A stretch of 64,000 nucleotides of DNA, taken from positions 1-64,000 of the forward strand of contig JAJOHG010000090.1 in NCBI GenBank assembly GCA_021029095.1, given 5' to 3'. The stretch is from Phellopilus nigrolimitatus (Eukaryota; Basidiomycota; Agaricomycetes; Hymenochaetales; Hymenochaetaceae). The notes under the pieces were generated by a model. It had not been told where the DNA came from. It worked only from the letters and a program-made list of their open reading frames with translations, and made no database searches. Shown here piece by piece: positions 35,808 to 47,499 of this stretch. The translations under genes and the position numbers were made by a program. Numbering within the stretch: position 1 is the stretch's first letter; each line of letters starts with the position of its first letter.

Positions 35808-36846
35808 ATGTGCGACAAAATGAAATGCCACTCTTTTACGAATCAGCCCAGCGACTTCGGTAGTCTCCTGACTCCTCCGATGATTCTTGCGGAGGCAGAC
35901 AACGCCTTTGTGGAGAAACTTCCCGAACAGTTGTGGTACCTCGCATACGGCTCGAATCTCAACTCGCATGTGTTCAAAAGTAGGCGGGGCATCTCCCCGC
36001 TCGCGCAGAAAAATATCCTAGTCGAGGGACTGGAGCTCACATTCGACCTGCCCGGGATCCCGTATCTCGAACCGCGCTTTGCGAATTGTCGTTTCGCGAG
36101 CAGCGCTCCACTTTACTCAGGGTCGTTGGAATCTTATACCGGGAAAAGTGCTGGTCGACCTGAATACAATTTTGATCTGGACGCGCTATGGACAGGAGCA
36201 GGCGCGCTCATCGGGGTCGCCTACCTCGTGACACCCGAAGGTTTCGCGCGCGTGCTCGCCACAGAGGGAGGCGGATCAGCCTATAAGATGGTAGCCGTCC
36301 AGGGGCGCGTTATTGCGCCGGAAGGAAATTCAGCTGTCGATGTTCTGCCAACGATGAAGCTGGGTCCTGCATTCACTGGCGAAATAATCCATGCGTTTAC
36401 ACTCCTCGCATCGGCTGAACAGACACGTCAAACAGACGGAGAGCCGTCGTCGCGTTACCTTTCTCTCATCCGAAAAGGGGCTGAAGGTAAGTCCTCCTCT
36501 CTTAGCCGGGTATGGGCATTTTAACGGTTGATTTGCACTTTCCTTAGAATGCGCTCTTCCGACTACCTACCGAACATACCTGGCTGAACTCACATCATAC
36601 AGGCCAACCACGCTCCGGCAGAAGACCGGTCGCGCGCTCATACTTGCAATGTGGATGCCTGCTATTATCGCATTCATGCTGCTCGGTTGCTTATTTGCTG
36701 GACAAGACGGGAATTATCCTACATGGGTGAACAACACAAAAGACCGATTGTTTGGCACAATGTGGGGGAGTTATGATAGTGCGTGGAAGGTGTATTTTGG
36801 GGACGGCGAGCGGACTATTAATACGAGGAGGGATGTGCTTGCATGA
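35808..36846 (+). CDS. Gamma-glutamylcyclotransferase-like protein with C-terminal membrane anchor
   Basis: The N-terminal half has the GGCT/AIG2 signature LWYLAYGSNLN (residues about 42-52), where YGSNL binds the gamma-glutamyl group. It continues with LPGIPYLEPRFANC, GALIGVAYLVTPEGFARV and LATEGGGSAYK; the Glu here is a candidate for the family's catalytic acid. One intron splits GAEECALP. The C-terminus has a hydrophobic segment (ALILAMWMPAIIAFMLLGCL) followed by about 40 polar residues, so the enzyme is probably anchored in a membrane. Glutathione or gamma-glutamyl peptide turnover is the likely role; the exact substrate is not visible. The start at 35,808 is the first ATG directly before the domain. 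Confidence 0.85.
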
Positions 36847-37199
36847 CACACTGGGGTTTTTGTTTTTAAAATAAAGTATGTGTGCTTTCTAGGCATAGTA
36901 CAGACGAACTGATCCTACTGGCGCTAGTCTGGATTTATGTGATTATATGCGTTTCTCTTAGCCTGTTACTGGCTCTCTCTAACGTGTACTTCTTCAATAG
37001 ATCATAGTGCAGTATCATCCGGAGTAATCGTCTATTTTATCACGATAATATGCTTTTGTGTAAAAGGGTCTAACACATGCTTGCTCGAACCACAAAGGTA
37101 CTATCGCAAGAAAAGAAAAAGAAAAGGAAAAAGAAAGTGTAAAAATGGAGCGCAAGTGCACAAAGGAATGATTCGGAAATTAACGACTATACTATATTA
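36847..37199. other. Convergent intergenic region
   Basis: About 350 bp, AT-rich, with AAAATAAAGTATG (possible poly(A) signal) near 36,870. No gene is seen. Confidence 0.55.
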
Positions 37200-39432
37200 T
37201 TAACAAGACTGTATTTCCAGTGTGACCGTATTTCGTCTACTTGAATCCTTCCGGGCGAAGAGATTGAAATAGCCTTTGAGCTTCGAGCTGCCTTTGAAAA
37301 CAGACGTACGCTTTGGTCCATTTATTTGAGGTATCGTGTCTGAATCGAACTCGGAACTATGGTGCAAGTCTGTGTTCATACTCACATCAGGTCCGGAGTT
37401 GACATTCGAGTCTAGGTGGTACACTGGCCCCGAATTTGCATTTGATCCCATTTGACGGTCTGCATCTGTCGTTGTTTGTTCCTGTGCAGTGACAAAATCT
37501 CCATCTGCTTGTTGATCCGTAGGGACCACGTCGACTTCAGAGTGTATGGACGCGTATGGTGCCTCTCCGAAAACCTCCACGACCCCCAGTGAGTCCTCAT
37601 CGTCCAGGCACGACCTAGAATGGGAGAGCAGCGATTCGAAGAATCGCTCATTTGAGCCCAACCATCTCTCTTGCAAGAATTGCCCGAACTCGTCGACGGA
37701 GCGGATTTTCAAAACCTTGTCGGCCCGCAGCATACATTCTCGCCAAAGTGTGCCCACAACATGGCGATGGTGCGAGTCATGCAAAGCAGGCCGTACGAAC
37801 TCCTGCATCGATGGTCGGATCTCGCTAGCTCTAAGCTGCCAGTCAAATGACGATGCTGTCAGTTCCGAATGTAGCATAATATTTTTATTCTCTGTTCTTC
37901 GAGTTGGGAAATATGGAGATCTCAGTTCAAATGCTTGCCACAGACAAGATATACGAAAAGCTTACTTTTGGAAAAGAACAACAATATCAAAAATCGACCT
38001 TATTCTTCGCAGACGTTCTGGCTGCTGACGAAGAGGAAGCAAAAGGATTGATTCCATGAAGCCAAGTATTGTAGTTGAGAGCATCATATCCATTTCTCCG
38101 CTAATATCGTCCATGCGAGATTGATAGAACTGCTTGGTCCAGGTGCCCTGCGTTGTCGCAGCTCCTCGGGCAGAATAGGAGCTTACTCCAAATGCATCTC
38201 GTCTAAGCGCAAGGAAGAATGTGATAATATCAAACAGCACCTCTGTGAGTGCTGTTGGCATGGAGTATTGACGCGCAAAGCCCAGTTCAGACCGGTTCTG
38301 CATAAGACCAAAGAAGCTCGTGAGCCAATAGAGGTTAAGTGCAAAGTTGGCGACTGCCAGCCTGTCCTCCGCGAACCTATTCAAACGATCAGTCAGCCAC
38401 CCTTAGAAAACTAGTTACATAGAAATCCGTCACCTAGAATAAAAAATAACTTGAGAGATCGCATATCGGATCGCGCGTATAATATCCATTGTTTGAATTG
38501 GTTTATCCTTGGCTTCGAAAGCGGATTGAATCATTCTTTGCGCCTCTAGGAAGGCGGTGCTGAGAGTATTGCCGATCAGGTACAAATGTGCATATGCTAT
38601 CCAACTCTCGAGTTCTTCGCTAGAATCTGTCCTTCCATCACTCTTTGAGAAGGCGGAGTATATGTCCCTAGACACCACTCCGCTCCCGAAATAAAGCAGT
38701 AGACTTGGGTAGTTCTCAGAAAGATCAACAATGCCTTGTAAGGCTTCGAGGCATCGTTGTGTTGAGTCTGCCCTGCATTGGCATAGATCTACCTCTTATC
38801 ATTTGATAAATACGAAAGGATAGGACTCACTGTGCCTGCGCCACGAGCCTCGTGCATCCGAATATCACCACAGTGCTTTCAGCGATGTGATTATTCGGAA
38901 GTTCCCTTCGGATAGAATGGCGGTAGCGTCGATAAGATGGGAAAAGAATTTTGATGCGAGCAACAACAGCCTGAGGACTGGGTCCCACCTTGAGCGCGAT
39001 TCGCCCGAGGCATTTCTCGATTAGCCTCCCAACTACCTGGTAGACGTACTTGTCGATGATACGGCCAGGACCAGCCACGTTGGATCGAGTGCTGGTTGTG
39101 GAGTATGTGATGAGCGAGCACTCCGACAACGCCTCAGGAGCGGTTGCGTAAAGCAAAGCTTCTTTAATCGTCGATGGGCGTGGTGGCTTTTTAGCGGGCT
39201 CATACCCCGTGCTCTTCGAAGCATGATTAGGCGCGGAGTTAGGGACAGATCCTGAAGGCAGCGCGACACGTCTAAAAGCGCTCTCGATGAGCCTTCCTGT
39301 GGGTTGGTAGACGTATTTGTCAACCACGCGTCCAGGACCCGGCCTGTCGGATTTCGTGCTGGTGGAGGAAGATGTGAGTATGGAGCAAGCATAATAGGAA
39401 TCGCTGTCATAGTCATCAAGGGTGGGCGCCAT
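37200..39432 (-). CDS. Unknown basidiomycete protein with an internal 43-residue repeat
   Basis: Start MAPTLDDYDSDSYYACS at 39,432. The first exon holds two similar segments, residues about 16-58 (CSILTSSSTSTK...GPGRVVDKYVYQPTGRLIES) and about 105-147 (CSLITYSTTSTR...GPGRIIDKYVYQVVGRLIEK). Later exons (about 38,770-38,430, 38,384-37,962 and 37,877-37,200) encode mainly helical sequence (LALRRDAFGVSSYSARGAAT, MLSTTILGFMESILLLPLRQ) and a polar tail ending DSSRRNTVTLEIQSC. No catalytic motif or known domain is recognised and no signal peptide is evident. The exon chain is inferred from continuous open frames and short intron-like gaps. It could be two genes. Confidence 0.6.
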
Positions 39433-40010
39433 GATAAAAACAGAGCAAATTGTTTGAGCGAATTTCGGACTCCCGCAGGGACCTTGAAGTTCAGGCGTAA
39501 GGACACACTGAGGGAGGACTGCAAGGATAATGTAGGCACTGTAACTCAGTCTCCGTCGTGGAACTGGCAAGGATGTATATAAGGTTCTGTGAGGCGAAGC
39601 TGTTGTCCTGGGTTCTCTAGTGTGCATTCCGAGGCGCATGACTTCGAAGCCTTCGAAGTGCCGAAGAAGAGTGATTATAGTCTTCTTTATGAAGAAGTCA
39701 CCGCATTATCTTGCATTTCTCGGGGCTAGAGCGCAGAAAAATAACCTTACAACGCGTGATGCATTGGGGCGCGTAGCACACGAGTTGATAGGGTTCGTAC
39801 AGTCCAGCTCATAGTACAAGCTGTGAAAACTCATAACCACATACAGTTTCATAGCCACGGTACGACGCACCACTCGCATTTCTCTCATTTCACATCCATT
39901 CCGTTCATAAAACGTCGCAAAAAAAAACCCCCGTCAAATAACCTGAATTGATATCTGTCGTGCCATGAGTTTGCACAAGATCCAAGCAAATCGCGCTCAT
40001 TTTAATCATT
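39433..40010. other. Intergenic region
   Basis: Upstream region of the unknown minus-strand gene and 3' flank of the amidase gene. No gene is recognised. Confidence 0.5.
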
Positions 40011-42133
40011 TCAATGCCCCACTACATCTTTCAGCTGAGTCTTCGGGATAGCCTCGGGGAATGCAAGGCGCTTCAGACGGTTATGGGTCGCCTGCTCGTA
40101 GGCAAACGCCAAGCCGACGAGCTTGAACTCGCTGAACGCCGTGCCCATGAATGCAATGCCGAAGGGGATGCCTGGTGCATTCTCTATAATCGGGTTCGCA
40201 GGAGAAACAGTTTGGTTGTCGGGCTGGAAACCCAGCGGGACTGATGATCAATATCATTAACGATAATACGTGTGTAATTAACGAGACGAATACGTACCAG
40301 TTATGACCGGATAGCCGGCAATGGCTGCTGGTCCGGCAGTGAAACCTGGATTCACAGTTTAGATTACGTAACTTTTCTTACTGCAGATAAATAAAAACGA
40401 ACCGTCCGTTGGAAGAAGAATAGCATCAAGGTCGAATTCTTTCAAGGTGGCATCGATGCCTCTCGTCCTTCCCAAGTCTCCGTCTGCAGCAAGCGCAGCA
40501 AAGTAGGCGTCATCGACCGTGGAATTTTCTGAAGCTATGAATCTAAGCAGAATGATAGGTCAGTTTATTTTACGTAATCTGGCGGGACTTCTTGGCTCAC
40601 TGTGACTGGTCCGTATAGAATGGCGGGATGAGTTCCTCGGATGCGTGGTCGATGTTGAACTGGATCAGGTCAGCGAGGTTTTTTACACCTGTCGGCACCT
40701 CTAATAACCCTGCGATGTACTGGTTTACGTCTACCTGGTATAACAATTAGCAGTTAATGTCAGAATGGGTTCTGTTGCTTACTTTAAAGTCTGTCGTAAG
40801 CACGATCGATTCGTTCCCACTTTGTAGAATTTCGGTCGCATCTGGAAAGTCAGCCGGGTCGACTGGGAATCGGATAATCAGTAAAAACCAATGAATTGTG
40901 GCTCAGTAGAGCTCCAAACCTATTGTGGCACCAAGTCCTCGGATTATCTCTACAGACGCGTTGAATGCTGCAAGGATGTTTGGATCGGTGCCTTCGAACA
41001 GTCTGGGTATGCCCAACCGGGCGCCTTGAAGTGCGCTTGTGTTCAGTGCTTGAGAGTAGTCAGGCACGATTGCAGGCTGTGCGAGCGTGAAATTGTCAAG
41101 TGGATCGCGGCCAGCCATGACAGAAAGTATGGCGGCGGCGTCTGTAACGGAGCGAGCCATCGGACCGACGGTGTCCTGGTGTGATGATATTGGGATAACT
41201 GAAACGGTCCCATCAGACAAAAAGGAACCAGCAAAATAACGGATAAAAAACAAATTTTGGCTGCTTACCTCCTGCTCTTGAAGTGAGGCCTACTGTCGGC
41301 TTGATCCCTACGAGATTGTTCCTACTGCTCGGGCTCAGGATTGAGCCGTCCGTCTCGCTGCCGAGAGCTGCCGCCGCTAGACCTATCGCCGAACTGATGC
41401 CACTGCCCGCGCTTGAGCCCGACGGATCCGCATTCGGGAAGTACGGGCTCGTCGCCTGCCCGCCGCGTCCAGAAAAGCCGGATGGAACGTTCCCGCGGAA
41501 GTTGGCCCACTCGCTGAGATTTGCCTTGCCGAGAAGGATTGCACCCGCGGCGCGCAGCTTCGCGGCAACTGTCGCATCGCGCGGGACGACCGAGCCGAGG
41601 AGTGCAAAAGAGCCTGCGGTGGTGTTCATTCCTAATAGAGTCAGGTAGTGAGTGTATTGGAGTCAAGTATGAGGGATTGGAAATGTGCATGCGCACCTTC
41701 GCTGTGCATAGTGGCAATGTTATCCTTCAGAATGATTGGTATGCCGTGAAGCGAGCTGCGTGGGCCCGATATTTTTCTTTCATTGTCCAATTCAGCTGCC
41801 TGAGTGAGTGCACTGGGGTTTGTTTCGATTACGGCATGGAGATTCGGTCCTTGGTGGTTCACTTCTTCGATACGAGCGAAATAAGCCTGGATGGTAGGTT
41901 TAACACTACTATAGTCAAAAGTTCATTTTATAATATAAACATACTGTCACAAGGTCGACACTCGAAAACAACCCGTTCTGAAGCCCGTCCTGCAATTCTG
42001 CGATGGAAGCCTCGTATAAATCCGGGAATGCAACATCTGTATTTTGTGTGCTATTGAGAGCGCAAACCAACATCAGATACTGCAAGCCAAAGAAGAAGCC
42101 TGTCTTCATCAATGCAAAGCATCTCGGATTCAT
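40011..42133 (-). CDS. Secreted amidase (amidase-signature family)
   Basis: The N-terminus MNPRCFALMKTGFFFGLQYL, MLVCALNST looks like a signal peptide, so the enzyme is probably extracellular or in the secretory path. The conserved core is spread over several exons: LHGIPIILKDNIATMHSEG (catalytic Lys in the LKDN block), AILLGKANLSEWANFRG, and PSGSSAGSGISSAIGLAAAA (cis-Ser), then GSETDGSI (nucleophile Ser). GIKPTVGLTSRAGVIPISSH and QDTVGPMARSVTDAAAIL follow. The C-terminal exons run to AFPEAIPKTQLKDVVGH with TGA at 40,011-40,013. The protein is about 550 residues, as usual for fungal relatives annotated as GatA-like amidases. The substrate cannot be read from sequence. Confidence 0.87.
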
Positions 42134-43542
42134 GGCCTGGCCAAGTGAACAACGGACTGGGTGAGGTAGGGGGAACGAACGAACCTCTTCAAGTCTGGAG
42201 CAGAGGGCAGTTCATGAGTATTTATGCATTCGCTCATTTTCACTCTTATCCAACAAGGCAACGACAACAACGGGTGCAGTGAAAGATCGAGAAGGAAGCT
42301 GCTGCTCGCACAGAACGAAGATAAAACCAAGAGATAACGGATAGGTGCATATGCGCGAAGATCGTGCTTCGCGACACTCGTGACCGGTATGCCATGAATA
42401 CTAGTGTGAAGGCTTCGGACAAACCGATAATAAGGGCTGCAGTTCTCACAGGTCATTTGGTTGTGTGCGATTCAAGAGCTGTTTGAGACGCATCGGTCCG
42501 TCCAGGTATACGGAGGGACATGCCAGCGATAGTCGCTATTTCTGAAGGTCCTAAATGAAGCGCACCAGATTCAAAAGCTTGCGGTATCGCTTGCAACTTA
42601 CGTAGCCGCGACTGCGAACGCTTGACAACTGTTGATACCAACCATCCTCTCCCTTCGACGCTGGATTCAAAGGATGCTCATCACGTTTCGAGGCGCGGCA
42701 TACCTATCACGATGGCATGTGTGAGGAAACTGACGGGAGACGAAGACTCAGGTTGCCATATACATTCGAGTCAGCCGAGGAAGAAAGGGATTGCGTTTGA
42801 GGGAGGGGAAACATTATGGCGCTCATGGGAGCTTTCAACATCATCGTAAACTTGTAGAATGTGGACCGTAGGGATGGATGAGTAGGTCAGCAAGCGAGTA
42901 CGTCGCGTACGTCTGAGTGCGAAAAGGGTGAATGAAGTTTTCCTACTGCATTAAATTTATTGAGCTGTCCTCTGCTCTTCTCGATTACATTCTTAACTGG
43001 CTTACATATCTTTCCGGACGGCTTAGTCGTTGTGGAGATACAGACAGAGGGTGGAACTACGGTCGGTCGTGCAAGACAAAAAAATGATCAACTCGCCTTA
43101 GATTCCTACCTCCACCTTGTCTCATCACTCAAAACACGGCGTCGACATGGCCATGATCCCCTCTTCAGCGCACTCAGCTTAGTCGATATACATTCCATGT
43201 TCAATCTTGTCCGCGGAGAAACGTCCACGGCACGGTTTGACAAAGCACTCCCCGACTGCCAAAGATGAGCAACACAATAATATATATTTTAAACAGGTGT
43301 GCGGACAAACATTGAGAGAAAACAGAATAAACATTCCAATCCATCGCGCTATTCGTGGAAAGGTGTAAAGAGGAAATGAACAGACAGAAAAAATCAGGAG
43401 ATGGTGCCGCAACGCTGCGACGCCCCGAAGGTAAGTATGTACGAAGCTCAATGCAGGATGAAAAAGAGAAACTGACAAAAGAAACTGACAAGAGAAAACG
43501 AAAAAGAAATCTGAAGAGTGCATCGACGGAGACGAGCCACCT
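42134..43542. other. Intergenic region, 1.4 kb
   Basis: Small open frames at 42,453-42,641 (minus) and 42,960-43,268 (plus) have no recognisable content. A phrase near 43,215 (GGAGAAACGTCCACGGCACG, giving GETSTAR) resembles one in the relic at 47,790 (GETSNAR), so a piece of the block-C relic may lie here. That match is short and uncertain. Confidence 0.4.
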
Positions 43543-45443
43543 TCATTGGTCCCTCCTATAAAGCTCCCCGTCAACCAGCGTCGTCTCATGCCTGCGGAGC
43601 GGCCTAGGCACCGGTGGAGCGGCGTTGACGGCGTCGAACAGCGCCTGCTGCTCCGGTGTCAAATTGACTGTCGGCATGACAACATACGGACGCGCGGGCT
43701 TGTGCCGTTTCGACGGACCAGGCGCCTCCACGTCGTCGTCATCGTCTCGCCGCCTTTTCTGGCCTGCCGTTTCCTCCCCTCTCCATTTAGGTGCCGGAGG
43801 GTTAGCTTGCAGCGCCGTGCGGCGAGTACGAGGCTTTGGTTGGGGCACCTCGAGACCATACGTCTTTTTGCTTCGCAATGTCCGAGTTTTGGTCGGATCG
43901 GCCGGCTCCGCAGGAGGTGCTGGTGGTGGAGGAGGCGCAACAGGTGCTGGCTCAGCTTTTTGGCGGGTCTTGTGCACTGGCTTTGCTGGAGCTGGGACTG
44001 GAGGCGCGACTGGAGCCTTCTTGCGCGTCGTGCGGACGGTCTTTGTGGGAGGTGCTGGTGCAGGCACTGCACGCGCGACTGGAGCCCTTTGGCGCGTCGT
44101 GCGGACGGGCTTCGCTGGGGGCTCTGGCGCTGAAGGAGGAGGAGCCGGGGCTTTGGCCTTCTCGCGCGTCTTGCGCGGTGTCCGCAAAAGGGCGACGCTT
44201 TCTTCCCTCTTGATGGTGGCGAGCGCGCGGCGACGTTTGACTTGGATGGGCTCGGGGGAAGGAGCAGACGCGCGAGCCTTTCCCTTTCTCTTGCGAGTTG
44301 TATCGTGCTTTGCTAGTGCAGCTGCCTTTGCCCTAGCAACCCTAGCGGGCTGGACCCGGGTCGGAACTCGTACGCCACTGGGGATTGTGAGCACGGTGGA
44401 AGCGACAGGCGCGACGGGTTGGGTGTCTGCGGCTGAGCGGACAGTCGAGCCGCTGGGTTCTACGGCTTTCGTGCTCGCTCGCGTTGACGGACCAGCGTCT
44501 TCCGTCGTGTTTTCGATAGGCAGGGCGGCTTGAGGCTCGTCACTGACCACATGAGTGGCTGGACCCGCCTTTGCCCTTCTAGCGTTAGCCCCTTTCGCGC
44601 GAGGGCCTTCCTTCTCTGCGTTGGAAGCCGATCCTGAGGGTCGCAAGCGTTGCTCATCAGCGAGAGCTGGGCAGAAAACGAAAATGCTTGCTTACTTCTT
44701 TTGCGGTATTCGCTTATAGAGTCTCCAATGAAAGTCTCCTCATCAGCTGGAGCATCCGCCAATGCGGCGCAGTGTTCTACATAGTTCAGTTGGCTGAAGG
44801 CACCGTTGCCCTCCGAAATATTGCCTTGCGCAGGATCGCGGTCGGCAATGGCGTCTCCCGCCTGGTCTACGTAGACGCTGCCGTCCGAAGGCGCGTCGTT
44901 AGCGGCGGTGGCTTCGTTATTGACAGAGTGTCTGCTGAGCCTTTGAGCGTCCATAGCGTTGCGGAATCTCTCGCTTGCGACGGGCGTCTCAGCCACCACG
45001 GCACGTTCGAAGTCCCTGAATTCGAAGCTATCCTCAGCCCAGTAATGCCCGGCGTTCATTTCGTCGATCTCTTCCTCGACGACGTCGGCGTCCTTGAAGA
45101 CAGTGAACTTGGGCTTCGCGGGCTTGTCGCCCTGAGCGCGTTGGTGGAGTGCTCTGACGGTACTCGACGAAGGGCCGGCACCCGCATTGTCTTGGGCGAC
45201 GCTTGTGGTATTGAAGGCGGCAGGACCGGCGGCGAGGTAATCATCGTCGCTGTTGGGGTCGGCCCCTAAGGGGTTGTGCGCGTCCATGTGTCGGTTGTTC
45301 TCAAACCTCGGGCGGATGGTGGACTGCTCGCTAGAGCCGCCAGGCAGGATGTTCCAGCCGGGGATGATCCTGCCACTGTTGCGAGCGCCCTCCATCCGGC
45401 GACGGAGCCTCTTAGCGAAAATGCTTCCTGGAAAGCCACTCAT
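43543..45443 (-). CDS. Disordered basic, probably nuclear protein with TTRxRAP repeats
   Basis: Two exons: 45,443 to about 44,697 (start MSGFPGSIFAKRLRRRMEGA, end SEYRKR), a short intron with GTAAGC donor and CCCAG acceptor, then ADEQRLRPSGSASNAEKEG to EEY-like acidic and basic tracts, ending VDGELYRRDQ. The second half is rich in Ala, Pro, Lys and Arg. It repeats a unit of the form PAKPVRTTRQRAPVA, PTKTVRTTRKKAPVA, PAKPVHKTRQKAEPA about three times, with further single copies (RTPRKTREKAKAPAPPPS). KKTYGLEV and KRRRDDDDDVEAPGPSKRHK near the C-terminus look like nuclear-localisation sequence. No folded domain is recognised. A chromatin or DNA-binding role would be inference only. Confidence 0.7.
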
Positions 45444-46330
45444 ATCGTCTTAATACGATGCGTTGATTGTGGAGATGGGTTATGAAGTGGACCTGAGCCT
45501 AGGCTGAGATGGTCGAGAGTGGGTAGCGAGGATGGTTCGGAGATGGTTGTGGTAATTGGTCAAGATGTTGAACTGCTTTCGGCCACTCGGCTGCTGCTAC
45601 TTGTACGCGAATTTTGAGCCACAGTGGCTGAGTCACGTGCCTCGTTAGCCGATTGTTCATGGGACCCTGGCGGAACCTATTACGTCTTTTCGGAAGAACA
45701 ATGCACTGTGGTATTGTAATGAAAAGAACGATGTTCAAAGTATCCGATGTGCGTTGGGGTGAAGTGGGAAGTGCACTTGTCGGGAAAGCAGATCAGTGCA
45801 TGTTCACTATACTGCAATAGCTGTCTATATAATAAATGGCTAGAGCTGAGTATCCGATGCAGTGAACATGTTGTTTAAATCATTCTACTTTACACGGCAT
45901 AACAACAAAGGACGGCGGGTTTGAACATGACAAGAAAGCCGGTGCACTACCGAAGGCTCGGTGGGCCGAATTGACCTTGTATTATTATAGACTCTTAGAA
46001 AAGCTGAACCTCATGCTTATCTTCAAGAGGTAGGTCAGTAGTGATGAACTTCAGAAACAAGGTCGTTAGGCAAAGCCGGAACGATAACACAGGTCGGCGG
46101 TTAAATCCTAATCCCTTCCCAAAGCCTCGTGCAGAAACCCGTGCGTCTAGTCCCGAGTCCCATAGTACGCAAATCAACTATTCGTGTTGCAAACGTAGAT
46201 AAGTACAAACCCCTTTATTTTGCGAACATTACGTATTATACCGCAAACGAATCAAGGGCATGCGATTAAAAAGACTGAAATCGAGCAGAGTAATATCTGT
46301 GCCACTGTAGGCTATCCGTCGTTTCCACTC
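45444..46330. other. Intergenic region
   Basis: Promoter side of the disordered-protein gene and about 800 bp of AT-rich sequence. No gene is recognised. Confidence 0.5.
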
Positions 46331-46550
46331 AATTATTGGCTGCAAGCACCATTCCTCGCTGGACGCAGGTGAAGAACTTTCCGTCCGAGTCCTTCCTCAT
46401 GCCTGCTTCGTACATGAGCCGCCTGATACACGTAAAACGAAAAGTGGCCTGCTGTTTTTCTGTTTCGAGAGGAAGAGTTGGTTTGTATACGTGGCCTTTC
46501 TTGACGCATTCGAAGCAGCATACGGTTGCGCTCTTTTTCCCACATTGGAA
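46331..46550 (-). CDS. Possible last exon of a small cysteine-rich protein
   Basis: One minus-strand frame reads NAFQCGKKSATVCCFECVKK, GHVYKPTLPLETEKQQ, ATFRFTCIRRLMYEAGMRKD and FFTCVQRGMVLAANN, then TGA. The spacing C-x(6)-CC-x2-C and the later C...C suggest a small metal-binding fold. It has no in-frame ATG and would need an upstream exon joined at TAG/AATGC. A competing frame in the same stretch has an ATG (70 codons, starting MWEKERNRML). I cannot decide between them. Confidence 0.3.
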
Positions 46551-46870
46551 TGCATTCTAGTGCATCGGGAGAGGGCGGTGCCGTGAGTGGTTAATTCCCT
46601 ACGTGCGTGTTCAAGAAAACGACAAGTATAAATGATTGCCTTCGGGTTTCAATTGGTGGTAGCCACGGGCAAGAAATCAAGGTACGGGAGACATAAGTGG
46701 ACCACTCCTACGTTGAATTGGCGTGAAGAGGAAACAGAGGTAAAGAATTACTATTTACTTAGTTACGTAAGGAATTCGTCGGCGCCTTCTTGATTTAGCA
46801 GAATCTCAAGCGCCAAGATTTCGCAGAAAACGACCTTCCCTTGTGCGCTGATTCTGCTGCTTGCAACAAC
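46551..46870. other. Intergenic region before block C
   Basis: No gene is seen. A TATA-like TTTATACTT on the minus strand near 46,630 could serve the small exon downstream. Confidence 0.35.
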
Positions 46871-47440
46871 TCAACGATGGCAGTACGCCAATGCTGCTGG
46901 CCCGCACCGTGTATGTCTTAGGTACCATGTACACAGGGCCTGACCGCATGCCGATCCGAGCTTGCGCATACTCCTCCCGTCCTCCCAGGCGCAGAGGATG
47001 GTGTGTTCAAATACGAAGGGGCGTAGTCGCCAGCAGTCGTGTCTGTTTGTCACGTTGGCAGTGGTGGGAAAGCGCAAGATAACAAAACTTACTAATCTAC
47101 CAGACTTGTCCGTATCCCCGAAACAGTTTCCCGAAATTTCAACATAGCGCCCTGAGGCACGCATCCCAACGTCAACAGGTGGAGGATTATGAAGATCCCG
47201 TGCAATGGCATTGGAGCGCGAAGGCGAAATTGGGTTGGAAGTGTGCCGAGAAGCCGTCGACGACGAAGACTCCGTTTTGGAGAGTGCATCGACGGAGTTG
47301 CGAAGTGTCTGTTTGTTTGCTTAGTGCAGAGAGGCTGGAAATGACTTCACTAGCTTGAGATTTCCTCAGATGCCGGAGTTCGCGCACAATCTCATTCGTG
47401 AGCTTCGTCGTAGTCTGAGGGCTTCTGCAAAGTTGCAAGT
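46870..47440 (-). pseudogene. Rearranged 3' fragment of a TCP11-family gene (copy C)
   Basis: On the minus strand 47,438-47,190 reads TKLTNEIVRELRHLRKSQ, then ALSKQTDTSQLRR and FSAHFQPNFAFALQ, matching TCP11 in the sense expected for the inverted block. The piece that should follow (a TGRDRKRLRPDPS-like segment) is instead found on the plus strand at about 46,910-47,000. A local inversion has therefore split the fragment. No open frame remains. Confidence 0.7.
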
Positions 47441-47499
47441 CGTGGTCGATCCCGGAAGCGAATCATCTCGCAGCGAGGGAGTCGCATCTTCCGATACTC

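Noticed and set aside
42960..43268. 102-codon frame as a gene
   Set aside because: No motif and no neighbouring exons; only a short phrase resembles relic sequence in block C.
43546..44533. Plus-strand frames of 195 and 302 codons opposite the disordered-protein gene
   Set aside because: They are complements of a GC-rich, Ala/Pro/Lys-rich coding sequence. The minus-strand frame continues across a good intron, the plus frames do not.
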